DNA from: Solirubrobacterales bacterium
GTDB lineage: Bacteria; Actinomycetota; Thermoleophilia; Solirubrobacterales; 70-9
DNA length: 64,000 nt
Direction of reading: 5' to 3'
NCBI GenBank assembly: GCA_016712175.1
Contig: JADJRQ010000004.1
Coordinates: forward strand, 1-64,000
Under the pieces are notes generated by a model. It made no database searches, was not told where the DNA came from, and was given only the letters and a program-made list of their open reading frames with translations. Both the position numbers and the translations under genes were made by a program. Below are positions 53,061-61,703 of this stretch, in pieces. Position 1 is the first letter of the stretch. Each line of letters opens with the position of its first letter.

Positions 53061-53462
53061 CTACTGACCTTCATTCACTTCGGAGGCCCGCTCGCGCACG
53101 TGGGCCTTTTCATCGATCGTCAACGCGCCCGGGTGTCCCCGCCCGGGCCAGGGCGTCAGCAGGAGCAGAAAACGCGAATCCTCATGCGCGTCAACGCGGT
53201 GACGCTCCGAGGGTTCAAACTCAACGAACAGGCCGGGTCCGCCAGAAACGCTTTCCACTGGTGATGACGCGAGTGCCGTGACTTCAAGTTCGCCCTGGAC
53301 CACGACCAGCCAGGCCCGCTCATGCACTTCGTGGTCTTCCATGCTTTCCCCGGCCGGCAAGTCGACGACGATCGCCCGCGCATCGTCGGTCGATTCAAGG
53401 ATCTCGGGCTTCCGGGGCTGCGTATCCAGTTCGTTGATCTTCCAGGTCTTCACGACACCCAC
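53061..53462 (-). CDS. Cupin-domain protein upstream of heliorhodopsin
   Basis: 133-residue single cupin. AGESMEDHEVHERAWLVVVQG fits cupin motif 1 (with His/His/Glu metal-site pattern), and PGLFVEFEPSERHRVDAHED motif 2. No signal peptide. It lies 34 bases before the heliorhodopsin start. Could bind a metal or small ligand, perhaps as a partner in a light response; this is inferred from adjacency only. Confidence 0.8.
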   Translation of the reverse strand: MGVVKTWKINELDTQPRKPEILESTDDARAIVVDLPAGESMEDHEVHERAWLVVVQGELEVTALASSPVESVSGGPGLFVEFEPSERHRVDAHEDSRFLLLLTPWPGRGHPGALTIDEKAHVRERASEVNEGQ

Positions 53463-53562
53463 TCAGGTTCGGGGACGATTTCGCTTCTCAGACTAGTGGA
53501 CGTCAGCCGGTCATTCTCGTCGAAGGGACGCACTTTCTCCCTTGCCCGGTGATAATTCGGCT

Positions 53563-55422
53563 GTGACGCCGACGGACCTCCTCGACAAAGACCGGCATTT
53601 CCTGCTCTCGCTGTCCATTTTCGCTGCGATCGTGGTCGGTGGAGCCTTTTCAATCTCGTGGAACGGCTCGGTTGCTGATCTGATCTGGGCCGTCGCGATC
53701 GTGGTGTCGATCATCCCGCTGACCATGAGCACGACCCGGAGCCTGCTGAAGGGTGACGTCGGTGTCGACGTCATCGCCCTTCTGGCCATGGCCGGCGCCC
53801 TGGCTCTCGGTGAATACCTGGCCGGCGCCGTGGTCGCGTTGATGATGTCCGGGGGCGGTGCCCTCGAGGCCTACGCCGACCAGCGGGCCCGGCGGGAGCT
53901 GACCATGCTCCTGGAACGGGCGCCACGGGCAGCCCACCGCTACCAGAATGACGCGCTCGAGCAGGTAGATGTCGAAGAGGTCGAAGTTGGTGATCTCGTG
54001 CTCGTTCGGACCGGCGAGGTTGTTCCGATTGACGGCACCATTGAGAGCGACGGGGCGATGCTTGACGAATCAACCCTCACCGGAGAACCTTTGCCCGTTC
54101 TCAGACACCAAAGGGAATCTGCTCGCAGCGGCATCGTCAACGCTGGATCTCCATTCGACCTGCGGGCGACACACCGCGCCGAGGACTCCACCTACAGCGC
54201 CCTGGTCTCGATCGTTCAGGCCGCCGAGCGCGAGCGCCCTCCATTCACCCGGATGGCCGACCGCTACGCCGTCTTCTTTCTTTCCTTCACTGTGTTCCTG
54301 TGTGGCGTCGCCTGGCTGGTGAGCGGTGACCCCGTACGTGCGCTGGCTGTACTTGTAGTGGCAACGCCCTGCCCGCTGATCCTGGCCGCCCCGATTGCGA
54401 TCGTCGCCGGTCTCTCGCGTGCCGCCAACCGGGGGGTGATCGTCAAGGGCGGAGGCACCATGGAACAGTTGGCCAATGCCCGGACCATGCTCCTCGACAA
54501 GACAGGAACACTCACCCTCGGCACCCCCGAGATCGAATCTGTCGAGACGATGGAAGGTACGGACCCGGATGAACTGCTGAGACTGGCGGCGTCGCTCGAA
54601 CAGGCCTCGGCGCATGTTCTTGCCGAGGCGATGGTCAGGCAGGTGGCAATCCGCGGCGTGCTGCTCGAATCTCCGTCCGGCGTGGAGGAGGAGCCGGGTG
54701 GTGGAATCGACGGTCTTGTCGGCGGATATCGGGTCACGCTCGGTAGCCGGAGATATCTGAACGCCACGGGGATTCCGGTTGACCACGAAGGCCTCGACCG
54801 GCTGGAAGTGACGAGTGGACTCGGACAGGCCCGGATTGCCGTCGCCGTCGACGGCAAGTTGGCCGGAGTGATCCTGATGGGCGACCGGCTTCGCGACGAC
54901 GCACCGACCCTGGTCCAGGACCTGCATTCGGAGGGGCTCACCGAAGTCGCGATGTTGACCGGCGACCGGGCCGAGATTGCCGAGGAGGTCGGGAAGCTGG
55001 CTGGCCTGGACCGGATTTACTCCGACCAGTCACCAGAGGACAAACTGGACGTTGTCCGCGAGTTCCTCGGGCGCCCCGAAGCCCGGCCGGTCGTGATGGT
55101 TGGTGATGGAGTCAACGACGCCCCGGCGATCGCTTCTGCCGATGTCGGCATTGCGCTGGGAGCGGCGGGCGCGACAGTTTCCTCGCAAACGGCTGACGCC
55201 GTCATCGTGGTAAATCGCATCGACCGACTATTGGATGTATTGAAGATCAGCCGGAGAACGATGAGGATCGCCCGTCAAAGCGTCCTCGCCGGAATGGGCC
55301 TTAGCATCGCGGCCATGTTCTTTGCAGCTGCCGGATTCATCGAACCGGTTCAAGGCGCTTTGCTGCAGGAGGTAATCGACGTCGCCGTAATCCTCAATGC
55401 GCTTCGTGCACTGAAGGCCTGA
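53563..55422 (+). CDS. Heavy-metal P-type ATPase, CPC type without HMA domain
   Basis: About 619 residues. No N-terminal metal-binding domain. Membrane motif VVATPCPLILAAPIA (CPC), phosphorylation DKTGTLTLGTP, LTGDRAEIAEEVGKLAGL, MVGDGVNDAPAIASADVG, and a terminal helix pair ending EVIDVAVILNALRAL. The usual Ser-x-His-Pro in the nucleotide domain reads SAHVLA, so the HP proline is Val. Start GTG 53563 is chosen because a GATAAT -10-like box lies 6-7 bases before it, as in leaderless actinobacterial mRNAs; TTG 53542 is possible. Metal not evident (Zn, Cd, Co or Mn). Confidence 0.85.
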   Translation: MTPTDLLDKDRHFLLSLSIFAAIVVGGAFSISWNGSVADLIWAVAIVVSIIPLTMSTTRSLLKGDVGVDVIALLAMAGALALGEYLAGAVVALMMSGGGALEAYADQRARRELTMLLERAPRAAHRYQNDALEQVDVEEVEVGDLVLVRTGEVVPIDGTIESDGAMLDESTLTGEPLPVLRHQRESARSGIVNAGSPFDLRATHRAEDSTYSALVSIVQAAERERPPFTRMADRYAVFFLSFTVFLCGVAWLVSGDPVRALAVLVVATPCPLILAAPIAIVAGLSRAANRGVIVKGGGTMEQLANARTMLLDKTGTLTLGTPEIESVETMEGTDPDELLRLAASLEQASAHVLAEAMVRQVAIRGVLLESPSGVEEEPGGGIDGLVGGYRVTLGSRRYLNATGIPVDHEGLDRLEVTSGLGQARIAVAVDGKLAGVILMGDRLRDDAPTLVQDLHSEGLTEVAMLTGDRAEIAEEVGKLAGLDRIYSDQSPEDKLDVVREFLGRPEARPVVMVGDGVNDAPAIASADVGIALGAAGATVSSQTADAVIVVNRIDRLLDVLKISRRTMRIARQSVLAGMGLSIAAMFFAAAGFIEPVQGALLQEVIDVAVILNALRALKA

Positions 55423-55484
55423 CCAGCCGGGCCGTGAGCCGCCCATCCAGGCCATTTGACCAGGAGGACCGCCCCCCGATTCGC

Positions 55485-56603
55485 CTAGTAACGAAGAGTT
55501 GCGAGCACACCGCCTGCTTCGGCCAATGCCGGAACCTCTTCGGCCGAAGCTGAACTCATCCGGGCATCCGTGCGAAGTGCGACTTCGACCAGGGCTTCCT
55601 GGATCGACGCCTCCCCGGCATCTTCGATCGCCTGAATGGCACCATCGGAGAGGATTTCGCTCTTGGTTTCGAGGTAGGGATCGAAAATCACGTGGCCGAC
55701 CCGCCCTTCACTCAAAGCAAGAAGGGTCTCATCCGGGCCACCGGCGCCGCGATCGGCCGCTTTCACCCGGGCGAGCGCCTGATCGGCAACTGTGCCGACT
55801 GATTCGCGCCAGTCCTCGCGCAGTCGCTCGTCGAGATGCTCGGCGACGTCGGCCGACGTATGGTCGATCAGATTGATCGGAACGATTTCGATCAGGGATT
55901 CACCCAGCGGATCGGGCATCGAGCTTTCGAAATGGGATCCCAGCTCGCCGTCGGCGGCGACGATCAACCGGTCGTACCCGAGCTTGGAAACGGCGTCGGC
56001 GATGTCCGCAATCGAATCCGCCTGGAACTGGTTGCGCCACTCCTTGACCCGATCCATGAAGTTCACGATGTGCGCGCGAGTATCGTCGTCATGGGTGCCG
56101 AAATCGTCTTCCCTGTCCGAGGGCTCAATGTCTTCTGCGGTGCCGTCGAACCACTCGAGCAGCCGGATGTTGTCATTGCTCATCAAGACGATGCCGGTGC
56201 GCTGACCACGGTCAACTACGTCGACGATTGGCCAGACAACCGGGCCTGAATCGAAGGTGACAAAGCCGTCCCGGACGGGAATCTGGAAGGTGTGGAGTTC
56301 GTCGATCAAACCGTCTTCACTCAGGAAGCAGGCGATGCTCCGTCCCCTCTCATGGGCCGGCGTCTCCAGGATGCGGCGCTCGGCTTCTTCAGCCAGCCGC
56401 TGGGCCACCTTGTGGGATTCGTGGCCGGGATCGATCGCTTCGAGGGCATCCCTGATCCCGTTCTTCAGGCTGATCATCCAACCCGGGTGCTCGCCACTGT
56501 TCTCCGGTTCACGGGGATCGGTCCGGCAGAAAACCGAAAGAACCTTTCCATCGGACTGCCGGTCAACCGTGTCTCGGAGCTGCTGAAGTCTGAAATCGTT
56601 CAT
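55485..56603 (-). CDS. Bacterial eRF1-like (baeRF) family protein
   Basis: 372 residues from ATG 56603 (MNDFRLQQLRDTV). Features of the archaeal/bacterial eRF1-related family: SVFCRTDPREPENSG and the WMISLKNGIRDALEAI strand-helix near the N-terminus, SIACFLSEDGLID, GIVLMSNDNIRLLEW, YDRLIVAADGELGSHF in the middle domain, and ALARVKAADRGAGGPDETLL, ALSEGRVGHVIFD near the end. No clear catalytic GGQ loop. Members are proposed in ribosome rescue or RNA cleavage. Function here is inferred. Confidence 0.6.
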   Translation of the reverse strand: MNDFRLQQLRDTVDRQSDGKVLSVFCRTDPREPENSGEHPGWMISLKNGIRDALEAIDPGHESHKVAQRLAEEAERRILETPAHERGRSIACFLSEDGLIDELHTFQIPVRDGFVTFDSGPVVWPIVDVVDRGQRTGIVLMSNDNIRLLEWFDGTAEDIEPSDREDDFGTHDDDTRAHIVNFMDRVKEWRNQFQADSIADIADAVSKLGYDRLIVAADGELGSHFESSMPDPLGESLIEIVPINLIDHTSADVAEHLDERLREDWRESVGTVADQALARVKAADRGAGGPDETLLALSEGRVGHVIFDPYLETKSEILSDGAIQAIEDAGEASIQEALVEVALRTDARMSSASAEEVPALAEAGGVLATLRY

Positions 56604-56735
56604 CGAAGGATCAAACCAGAACCGTGCCTGCGGGGCACTTCCCAAGCATCTCGAACCGATCGAGGGCCAATATGGTCGAAGATTCATGGATCGAGTCGAA
56701 ACGGGCCGGGACCCGAATCCAGAAGGAGGTGACTG

Positions 56736-57347
56736 ATGGCAGTACTTTCCGCGGCGCTCATCGCTGCCTTCCTCCTGATTGTCTTTCCGCTCCGGTCGCT
56801 TCGCCGAAGGCTTCAGTTCGGCTCCGCCGCGCGAGCCACCTACGGTCGGACCCGCCCACCGCTCTGGTGGGTGGCAGACCTGCTTTTCCTCGCCGGATTC
56901 GGACTTGTGCTGGCAGGGCCGATCTTGCAGATCGTGACCGAGACGACGCTTCTGTTCGATCCGGTACCGGTCGTTTCCGTGATCGCCTTGACGGGGGTCG
57001 TGCTCGCCACGGGCCTGTCGGTCTGGTCCCAGGAGACCATGGGCGCCGCCTGGCGTCCCGACATCGGCCCGGCCGATCAGGCCGCGCTCGTGGCCACAGG
57101 TCCCTTCAGGTTCGTTCGAAATCCGAACTATGTGGCAATGCTGGCGGCAGCCTTCTGGGCCACATTGCTCGCTCCGACCCTCATCGGATTCGCAGGGGTG
57201 TTCGTCCTGCTCGTCAGCCTGGTTCTTACATCCAGGGCAGAAGAGCCTCTATTGATTCAGACCTACGGAGCGCCCTACCGGGAGTACGCCGCCAGGACAG
57301 GACGCTTTTTCCCGAGGATCGGCCTGATTCACGAAGACAGGTCGTGA
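56736..57347 (+). CDS. Isoprenylcysteine carboxyl methyltransferase family membrane protein
   Basis: 203 residues with four to five membrane helices. GPFRFVRNPNYVAML and EEPLLIQTYGAPYREYAART are the SAM-binding signature of the ICMT/PEMT family. GAAGGAGGTG precedes the ATG. Likely methylates a lipid or small hydrophobic substrate. Its 3' end overlaps the convergent anti-sigma gene by 19 bases. Confidence 0.85.
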   Translation: MAVLSAALIAAFLLIVFPLRSLRRRLQFGSAARATYGRTRPPLWWVADLLFLAGFGLVLAGPILQIVTETTLLFDPVPVVSVIALTGVVLATGLSVWSQETMGAAWRPDIGPADQAALVATGPFRFVRNPNYVAMLAAAFWATLLAPTLIGFAGVFVLLVSLVLTSRAEEPLLIQTYGAPYREYAARTGRFFPRIGLIHEDRS

Positions 57348-57628
57348 CCTTTGCAGGCGGTGGGATCGGCCGGATCCTCGTCCAGCTTTTCGATTACCCG
57401 ATCGGCAACCCCGGGCGCCGGTCGAAAGCTGACGGACTTCAGAACGTGGACCGTCTGTTTCAGCGACTCCAGCAGGCGATGGCAACTTTCGCATTCATCG
57501 ACGTGGCGCCTGAGCCGGCTTCGCTCCTCCGGACCGAGCTGACCATCGATCTCATCGGACAGATGTGACCTTGTCCAGCGGTGGTCGAGCAGGAACCCGG
57601 GCATCCTGATCAGCTTCCTGAAGGTCAT
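57329..57628 (-). CDS. Anti-sigma factor with zinc-finger ZAS domain
   Basis: 99 residues. HVDECESCHRLLESL carries the H-x3-C-x2-C of a ZAS-type anti-sigma factor, with an upstream His (HLSDEIDGQL) completing the zinc site. No membrane helix is visible, so it is a soluble, possibly redox-responsive (RsrA-like) regulator. ATG 57628 overlaps the sigma-factor stop (TGATG), so it is made with its cognate sigma. Last gene of the operon. Confidence 0.82.
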   Translation of the reverse strand: MTFRKLIRMPGFLLDHRWTRSHLSDEIDGQLGPEERSRLRRHVDECESCHRLLESLKQTVHVLKSVSFRPAPGVADRVIEKLDEDPADPTACKGHDLSS

Positions 57629-58319
57629 CAAACGTCTCCTTCCACCAGTCCGGAGACCGCCGACCGGACCTTTAGCCGGGCCCGGTGGAGCCGGCTCTTG
57701 AAGGCCGCTTCGCCCACCGCCATGATGTCCGCGGCTTCGGCGGCGGACAACCCGTTCATGTCCCGGAGAACAATCGCCTGCCTCTGACCTGCCGGCAGGT
57801 CGGCGACTGCTTCGGAAAGACCTCGGCGTAGCTCCGAGATCTGGGCGCTGCGCGCGGGATCCGCAGTCCCCGAGGCGATGTCCCGGCCCGATTCGTCGTC
57901 GATCGAGAACGCCGAGCGCGACCGTCTGGTCGTCAGTTGAGCCCCCGGCGATTCGCTTCGTTCACACCGATCCGGTAGAGCCAGGTATAGAACTGGGATC
58001 GGCCCCGGAAGCTCGCAATCGACTTCCAGGCTCGAAAGAATGTCTCCTGAACGACCTCTTCGGCCTCATGCCCGGGACCGATCAGACCCGAGACCAGTCC
58101 GTAGAGCCGATCGGCGTGGCGCCGAACCAGTTCATCGAATGCGGCCCGGTCCCCTTCCTGCGCCCTCAGGACGAGCGGATCGTCTGTCTTCTCCCTCACC
58201 AAAGGCAGGTTAACAGGCGCCGGACAGCCGATCTTCACCTTCCTTCGCAGCACTCGCGGCGAAGTCAGGACACCGTCGCCGAACCCCGTGAACTCCCAGT
58301 CTGAGATCTCAGCTTTCAC
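57628..58319 (-). pseudogene. ECF-type RNA polymerase sigma factor (frameshifted)
   Basis: Region 2 is clear: AFDELVRRHADRLYGL, EAEEVVQETFFRAWKSIASF, FYTWLYRIGVNEANRR. The frame then ends at 57933, but another frame continues into region 4: LSEAVADLPAGQRQAIVLRD, GLSAAEAADIMAVGEAAFKS, RLHRARLKVRSAVSG. Five Gs at 57942-57946 where six would restore N-R-R-G-A-Q-L. GTG 58319 overlaps the preceding stop (GTGA) but yields a 41-residue odd N-terminus; GTG 58196 is another start. Regulates an unknown regulon, likely including this operon. Confidence 0.82.
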
Positions 58320-58897
58320 GTGACTCCACTGGCCTGCTCCTCGCCTCCCTCTTGACGGGAGTTGCGGCGATTCAGGAGGTAGGCAATCGCGGTGAGGACC
58401 AGGACGGCCGCCACGGAGAGGATGAAGCCGATCGAAGTCGGGTCACGAATCGTGCTGCCCAGGGCGACGTAAGCGACGGTGCCCGGAACTATTCCGATCG
58501 CCGTCGCCAGTACGTAGGGGCGGAGTTCGATCCCGGTTACGCCTAGTGCATAGTTCGAGACGTTGAAAGGCGCGATCGGCAGCAGGCGAAGAATCAGAAC
58601 CGAAATGAATCCGGTCCTCGTGAGGCTCTCGTCAAATCGAAGCAGGCGGGGTCCAAGGCTTGCGTGCACACGATCCCGCCCGAGATGCTGGGCGATCAGG
58701 TATGCGGCAGTCGCCCCGATCGTGGCTCCGATGACTGTCAGTACCGACCCCCATACGGGTCCGAACAAAGCACCCGATGCCACAGTGGCGATTGAACCCG
58801 GAAAGAGAAGCATGGTAAGGACGACGTAGGCCAGGATGAAGGCGAGCGGGGCGAACGCGCCCGCCGAGTCGACCCAGCTTTCCAGTCCTCCGATCAC
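58316..58897 (-). CDS. TVP38/TMEM64 (VTT-domain) membrane protein
   Basis: 193 residues, five to six hydrophobic segments. LFPGSIATVASGALFGPVWG, GATIGATAAYLIAQHLGRD, RLLPIAPFNVSNYALGVTGI and GIVPGTVAYVALGS are VTT family blocks. Such proteins act in lipid scrambling or transport. Overlaps its neighbours by four bases on each side. The E. coli relatives YdjX/YdjZ lie in an operon with YnjBCD and YnjF, the same company as here. Confidence 0.88.
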   Translation of the reverse strand: MIGGLESWVDSAGAFAPLAFILAYVVLTMLLFPGSIATVASGALFGPVWGSVLTVIGATIGATAAYLIAQHLGRDRVHASLGPRLLRFDESLTRTGFISVLILRLLPIAPFNVSNYALGVTGIELRPYVLATAIGIVPGTVAYVALGSTIRDPTSIGFILSVAAVLVLTAIAYLLNRRNSRQEGGEEQASGVT

Positions 58898-59493
58898 TTC
58901 AGCACCTTCACCGAAATGATCAGGCGCTGGACCACGGTGATGGTCACCATCCCGGCAAAGATCCAGGCGATCAGGGCGGCCTCTTCGGGCCAGATGCAGA
59001 TGGCCGAGTAGGCGATCACGGTCTCCGTTCCTTCCGCGAGTCCTGTCGTGAACCGGAGGGATCGTTCGTCTCCAAAGTCAAGTGAACGTTTTTCGACCAG
59101 CGAGGCGAACGAGAGCAGGGCCACGTTGTTCAGCAGGTAGACCGCGAGCAGGAAAGTACAAGCGATTCGAGCGTCCGGCACCGAGATCGCAACCGCGCAG
59201 ATGAAGCCCCCGTAGACGACGAAGTCGGCCAGGAAATCCAGCATTCCACCGAGGTCGGAAACGCTCCCTTGGCGTCGGGCGAGCACTCCGTCGAGACCGT
59301 CGAGGGTTCTGTTGAGGAGCCAGCCGGCGAGTGCCAGGCCCCACTCACCGAAAGCGGCGGCGACACAGGCACCTATCCCTACGACGAGGCCGGCTGCCGT
59401 GACCAGCCCCGGACTGGCCCCGGCGCGGTCGATCGGTGCCGCAAAGACCTCGAGGACCGGCTGCAGTCTCGGGCGCGCGTAGCCGTCAAGCAT
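58894..59493 (-). CDS. CDP-alcohol phosphatidyltransferase family protein
   Basis: Membrane enzyme transferring a phosphatidyl or diacyl group from a CDP-alcohol to an acceptor alcohol. The signature is intact: LDGLDGVLARRQGSVSDLGG followed by MLDFLAD, i.e. D-G-x2-A-R ... G-x3-D-x3-D. 199 residues, six helices. Acceptor unknown. Its start overlaps the radical SAM gene by eight bases and its stop overlaps the VTT gene by four. Comparable to E. coli YnjF by context, not by sequence I could align. Confidence 0.88.
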   Translation of the reverse strand: MLDGYARPRLQPVLEVFAAPIDRAGASPGLVTAAGLVVGIGACVAAAFGEWGLALAGWLLNRTLDGLDGVLARRQGSVSDLGGMLDFLADFVVYGGFICAVAISVPDARIACTFLLAVYLLNNVALLSFASLVEKRSLDFGDERSLRFTTGLAEGTETVIAYSAICIWPEEAALIAWIFAGMVTITVVQRLIISVKVLK

Positions 59494-60892
59494 CGGAGGC
59501 CGGTCCTGCCAGCGGAAGGAGGCGGGCGAGTGCGACGTTTTCCTCGGGATCCAGCACCGAATGCTGGACGCAGGCGGGGACCATGCGCCCCTCTTCCGGG
59601 TGAGCCATGCCGTACATGCAACCCTGAAGCCGTTCCTGGGCGGCTCGAACTTCGGAGTCTTCGCTCACCTGGCCTTTCTCCATGGCTTCCCAGGCTGGTC
59701 GGACCACGGCGGCGTCCATGAAGCTGTGCATCACGAAAGTGACAGCTACCGGTCGGCTTCTGAGTATCCGGACCAGCCCACCCATGCGAGCTGACAGTCG
59801 AAGAAGGAACGGGACTGCGGCGGCGAGGGCCCGTGGCTCGCGTAACGCAGCACGGAGCAATTTCGCGACGAGGAGCCGGCGGCTTACGGTGAAATCGATC
59901 CCGCCAACCGAGCTGAGAAACAGGTCGCGCATCCGCACATCCCGCTGGTCTTTTTCATCGAAGAGGGTCCAGTAGCGCTCACCCGTGAACCCTCCGTATG
60001 CCGTCCTGTTGCACCTCGGGTCTCCCCACTGAATTGCCCCCGGGTGGAGTTGGCCTCCGGCCCCCTCCTGAATCCTTTCCCAGATCAAGTCGTCTTTCAT
60101 CTCGCCGTACTTTTCCTTCCAACGGGCCTCGCTGCCGACGAAAGCCGCCGGCTGGAAGCTGAAGAGCCGAAAGCCCATCGATCGACAGGCCCGGATAACT
60201 CCCGGAATCTGATCGATATTCCCCGGAGTCACGGTCATGTTATGCGCCAGGAAGCTCGTTACTCCGTGCTCGATCTCGAGCGTTTTGAACATCTCGCAGA
60301 AGTTCTTCCGGTAGGGATTCAAGTCCGACTCCTTTTTGACTTTCCTGATCCCCTTGCGGCCGTGCATGGTCATGTCGAAGTGTCCGGCGAAACTGAGATG
60401 TGAAAACCGCGGCTTCCCGGTTGCCGGATCGAGTGCGAGCTTCTCCAGGTACTCGTAGTTGAAGTCACCATGGGTCATGGACATCGGCTTTCGGCCCTGG
60501 TTGATCATCGTCTGAAGCGATCTGGCATGGGCTTCGGGTCCGAGCAAAGTGACCTCGCCGCCGATCAGCTGGGCGGCCTGTCCCGGGCCCCTGATTTCGT
60601 TTGCGAGTTGCATCTGTGAATCAACTTCGCGAACGGTGTGTTCCGCGTCGATCCGGACACGATTCGAATCTTTCGAGTGATAACAGGGTGTACAGGCCAG
60701 ATTGCATCGGGGGAAGACTCCATGCGTCCCTTCACAACCCGTCACCCGCCGTCCCAGAAACTGGTTGGGAGTGCGAATCGCTTCGGGGATCTCCCGCCAA
60801 CGACGCTCCAGGGCAGTTTTCAGCTCCGGGGGTTCCGGCCTCGACCTCTGCTCGATAGAGCGAAGCCGTATCCGTAGGTTCCCGAGGGTCAT
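59486..60892 (-). CDS. Radical SAM enzyme of the ynj-like operon
   Basis: 468 residues. FPRCNLACTPCYHSK gives Cys63-x3-Cys67-x2-Cys70 for the 4Fe-4S/SAM cluster. GGEVTLLGPEAHA is the GGE-like SAM motif. The central part is a TIM-barrel (MSMTHGDFNYEYLEKL, LAHNMTVTPGNIDQIPG), and the C-terminal Cys (GCMYGMAHPEEGRMVPACVQ) could hold a second cluster. Coupled by overlap to a CDP-alcohol phosphatidyltransferase. A role modifying a lipid head group or chain is inferred from that coupling. I cannot assign a named radical SAM family. Confidence 0.8.
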   Translation of the reverse strand: MTLGNLRIRLRSIEQRSRPEPPELKTALERRWREIPEAIRTPNQFLGRRVTGCEGTHGVFPRCNLACTPCYHSKDSNRVRIDAEHTVREVDSQMQLANEIRGPGQAAQLIGGEVTLLGPEAHARSLQTMINQGRKPMSMTHGDFNYEYLEKLALDPATGKPRFSHLSFAGHFDMTMHGRKGIRKVKKESDLNPYRKNFCEMFKTLEIEHGVTSFLAHNMTVTPGNIDQIPGVIRACRSMGFRLFSFQPAAFVGSEARWKEKYGEMKDDLIWERIQEGAGGQLHPGAIQWGDPRCNRTAYGGFTGERYWTLFDEKDQRDVRMRDLFLSSVGGIDFTVSRRLLVAKLLRAALREPRALAAAVPFLLRLSARMGGLVRILRSRPVAVTFVMHSFMDAAVVRPAWEAMEKGQVSEDSEVRAAQERLQGCMYGMAHPEEGRMVPACVQHSVLDPEENVALARLLPLAGPASDA

Positions 60893-60932
60893 GGTCTAGT
60901 AGACCCCCGTGGTGCCAGAACGGTTCGGGCCA

Positions 60933-61703
60933 TCACCGGACGCGTCCAGCGCGGTTGGCGGCAGCAAGCGCGAGGACGGCAGGAACCAGAAACAGGAGCG
61001 AAAGGGCCGCGGCCACCTCAAAGTCGCTGCCGATGAAAGGGAGCAACACCACAGGCAGGGTCGGACTTCCACCGGAAATCGCAAGTGAACTGCCGTACTG
61101 GCCCCACGACACCAGGAATGCCATCAGTGCTGCGAGAGCAAGAGTGGGCCGAGTCTCCGGCAGGGTCACCATCAGCAACCTGCGCCAGGGTCCGATCCCC
61201 ATCGACGAGGCCATCTCTTCCGATAGCCGGAGTCGCCTGCTGAATCCGGTGGAAAGCACGAGGACCGCGTAAGGGAGCGAGAAGACGATGTGCGCGAGGA
61301 CCAGACCGGCGACGGAGTCGGTCAGTCCGAGCCGAACGAACCAGCCGGTCATCCCGGTGCCGATGGCAAACGGTGAAATCAATATCGGGACCGCGAGCAG
61401 AAGAACGACCGGCCCGGGGTGGCGCAATCTACGCTCACCGATCACCCTGGCAGCTGGCCAGGCCAGAAGAAGCGAAACGGCCGTCACCACGAAAGCGACC
61501 AGCAGCGACCGGGTAAGCGCCACCCCCGCCCCGCCACCGGCAAATCCGTCCCGGAAACCCCGCAGGCCAAACTCCTGCGGGATCAGCGACGGTGCGGTCC
61601 AGCTGTCGGCGAACGCCTGAAGCACCAGCACCAAAAAGGGCAGGGAGAAGGCGAGGACGACCGTCGTTCTCAAGGCCCCACTCATGCGGCCGCTGTTACG
61701 CAT
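60933..61703 (-). CDS. ABC transporter permease (YnjC-like, second half)
   Basis: Binding-protein-dependent permease. ATG 61703 (MRNSGRMSGALRTTV) with GGAGA upstream; a start at 61748 would run into the previous gene. Six helices; coupling loop EEMASSMGIGPWRRLLMVTLPETRP is the EAA motif. E. coli YnjC is one long fused permease, while here the halves are two genes overlapping by eight bases. Next gene (radical SAM) starts 40 bases downstream. Confidence 0.85.
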   Translation of the reverse strand: MRNSGRMSGALRTTVVLAFSLPFLVLVLQAFADSWTAPSLIPQEFGLRGFRDGFAGGGAGVALTRSLLVAFVVTAVSLLLAWPAARVIGERRLRHPGPVVLLLAVPILISPFAIGTGMTGWFVRLGLTDSVAGLVLAHIVFSLPYAVLVLSTGFSRRLRLSEEMASSMGIGPWRRLLMVTLPETRPTLALAALMAFLVSWGQYGSSLAISGGSPTLPVVLLPFIGSDFEVAAALSLLFLVPAVLALAAANRAGRVR

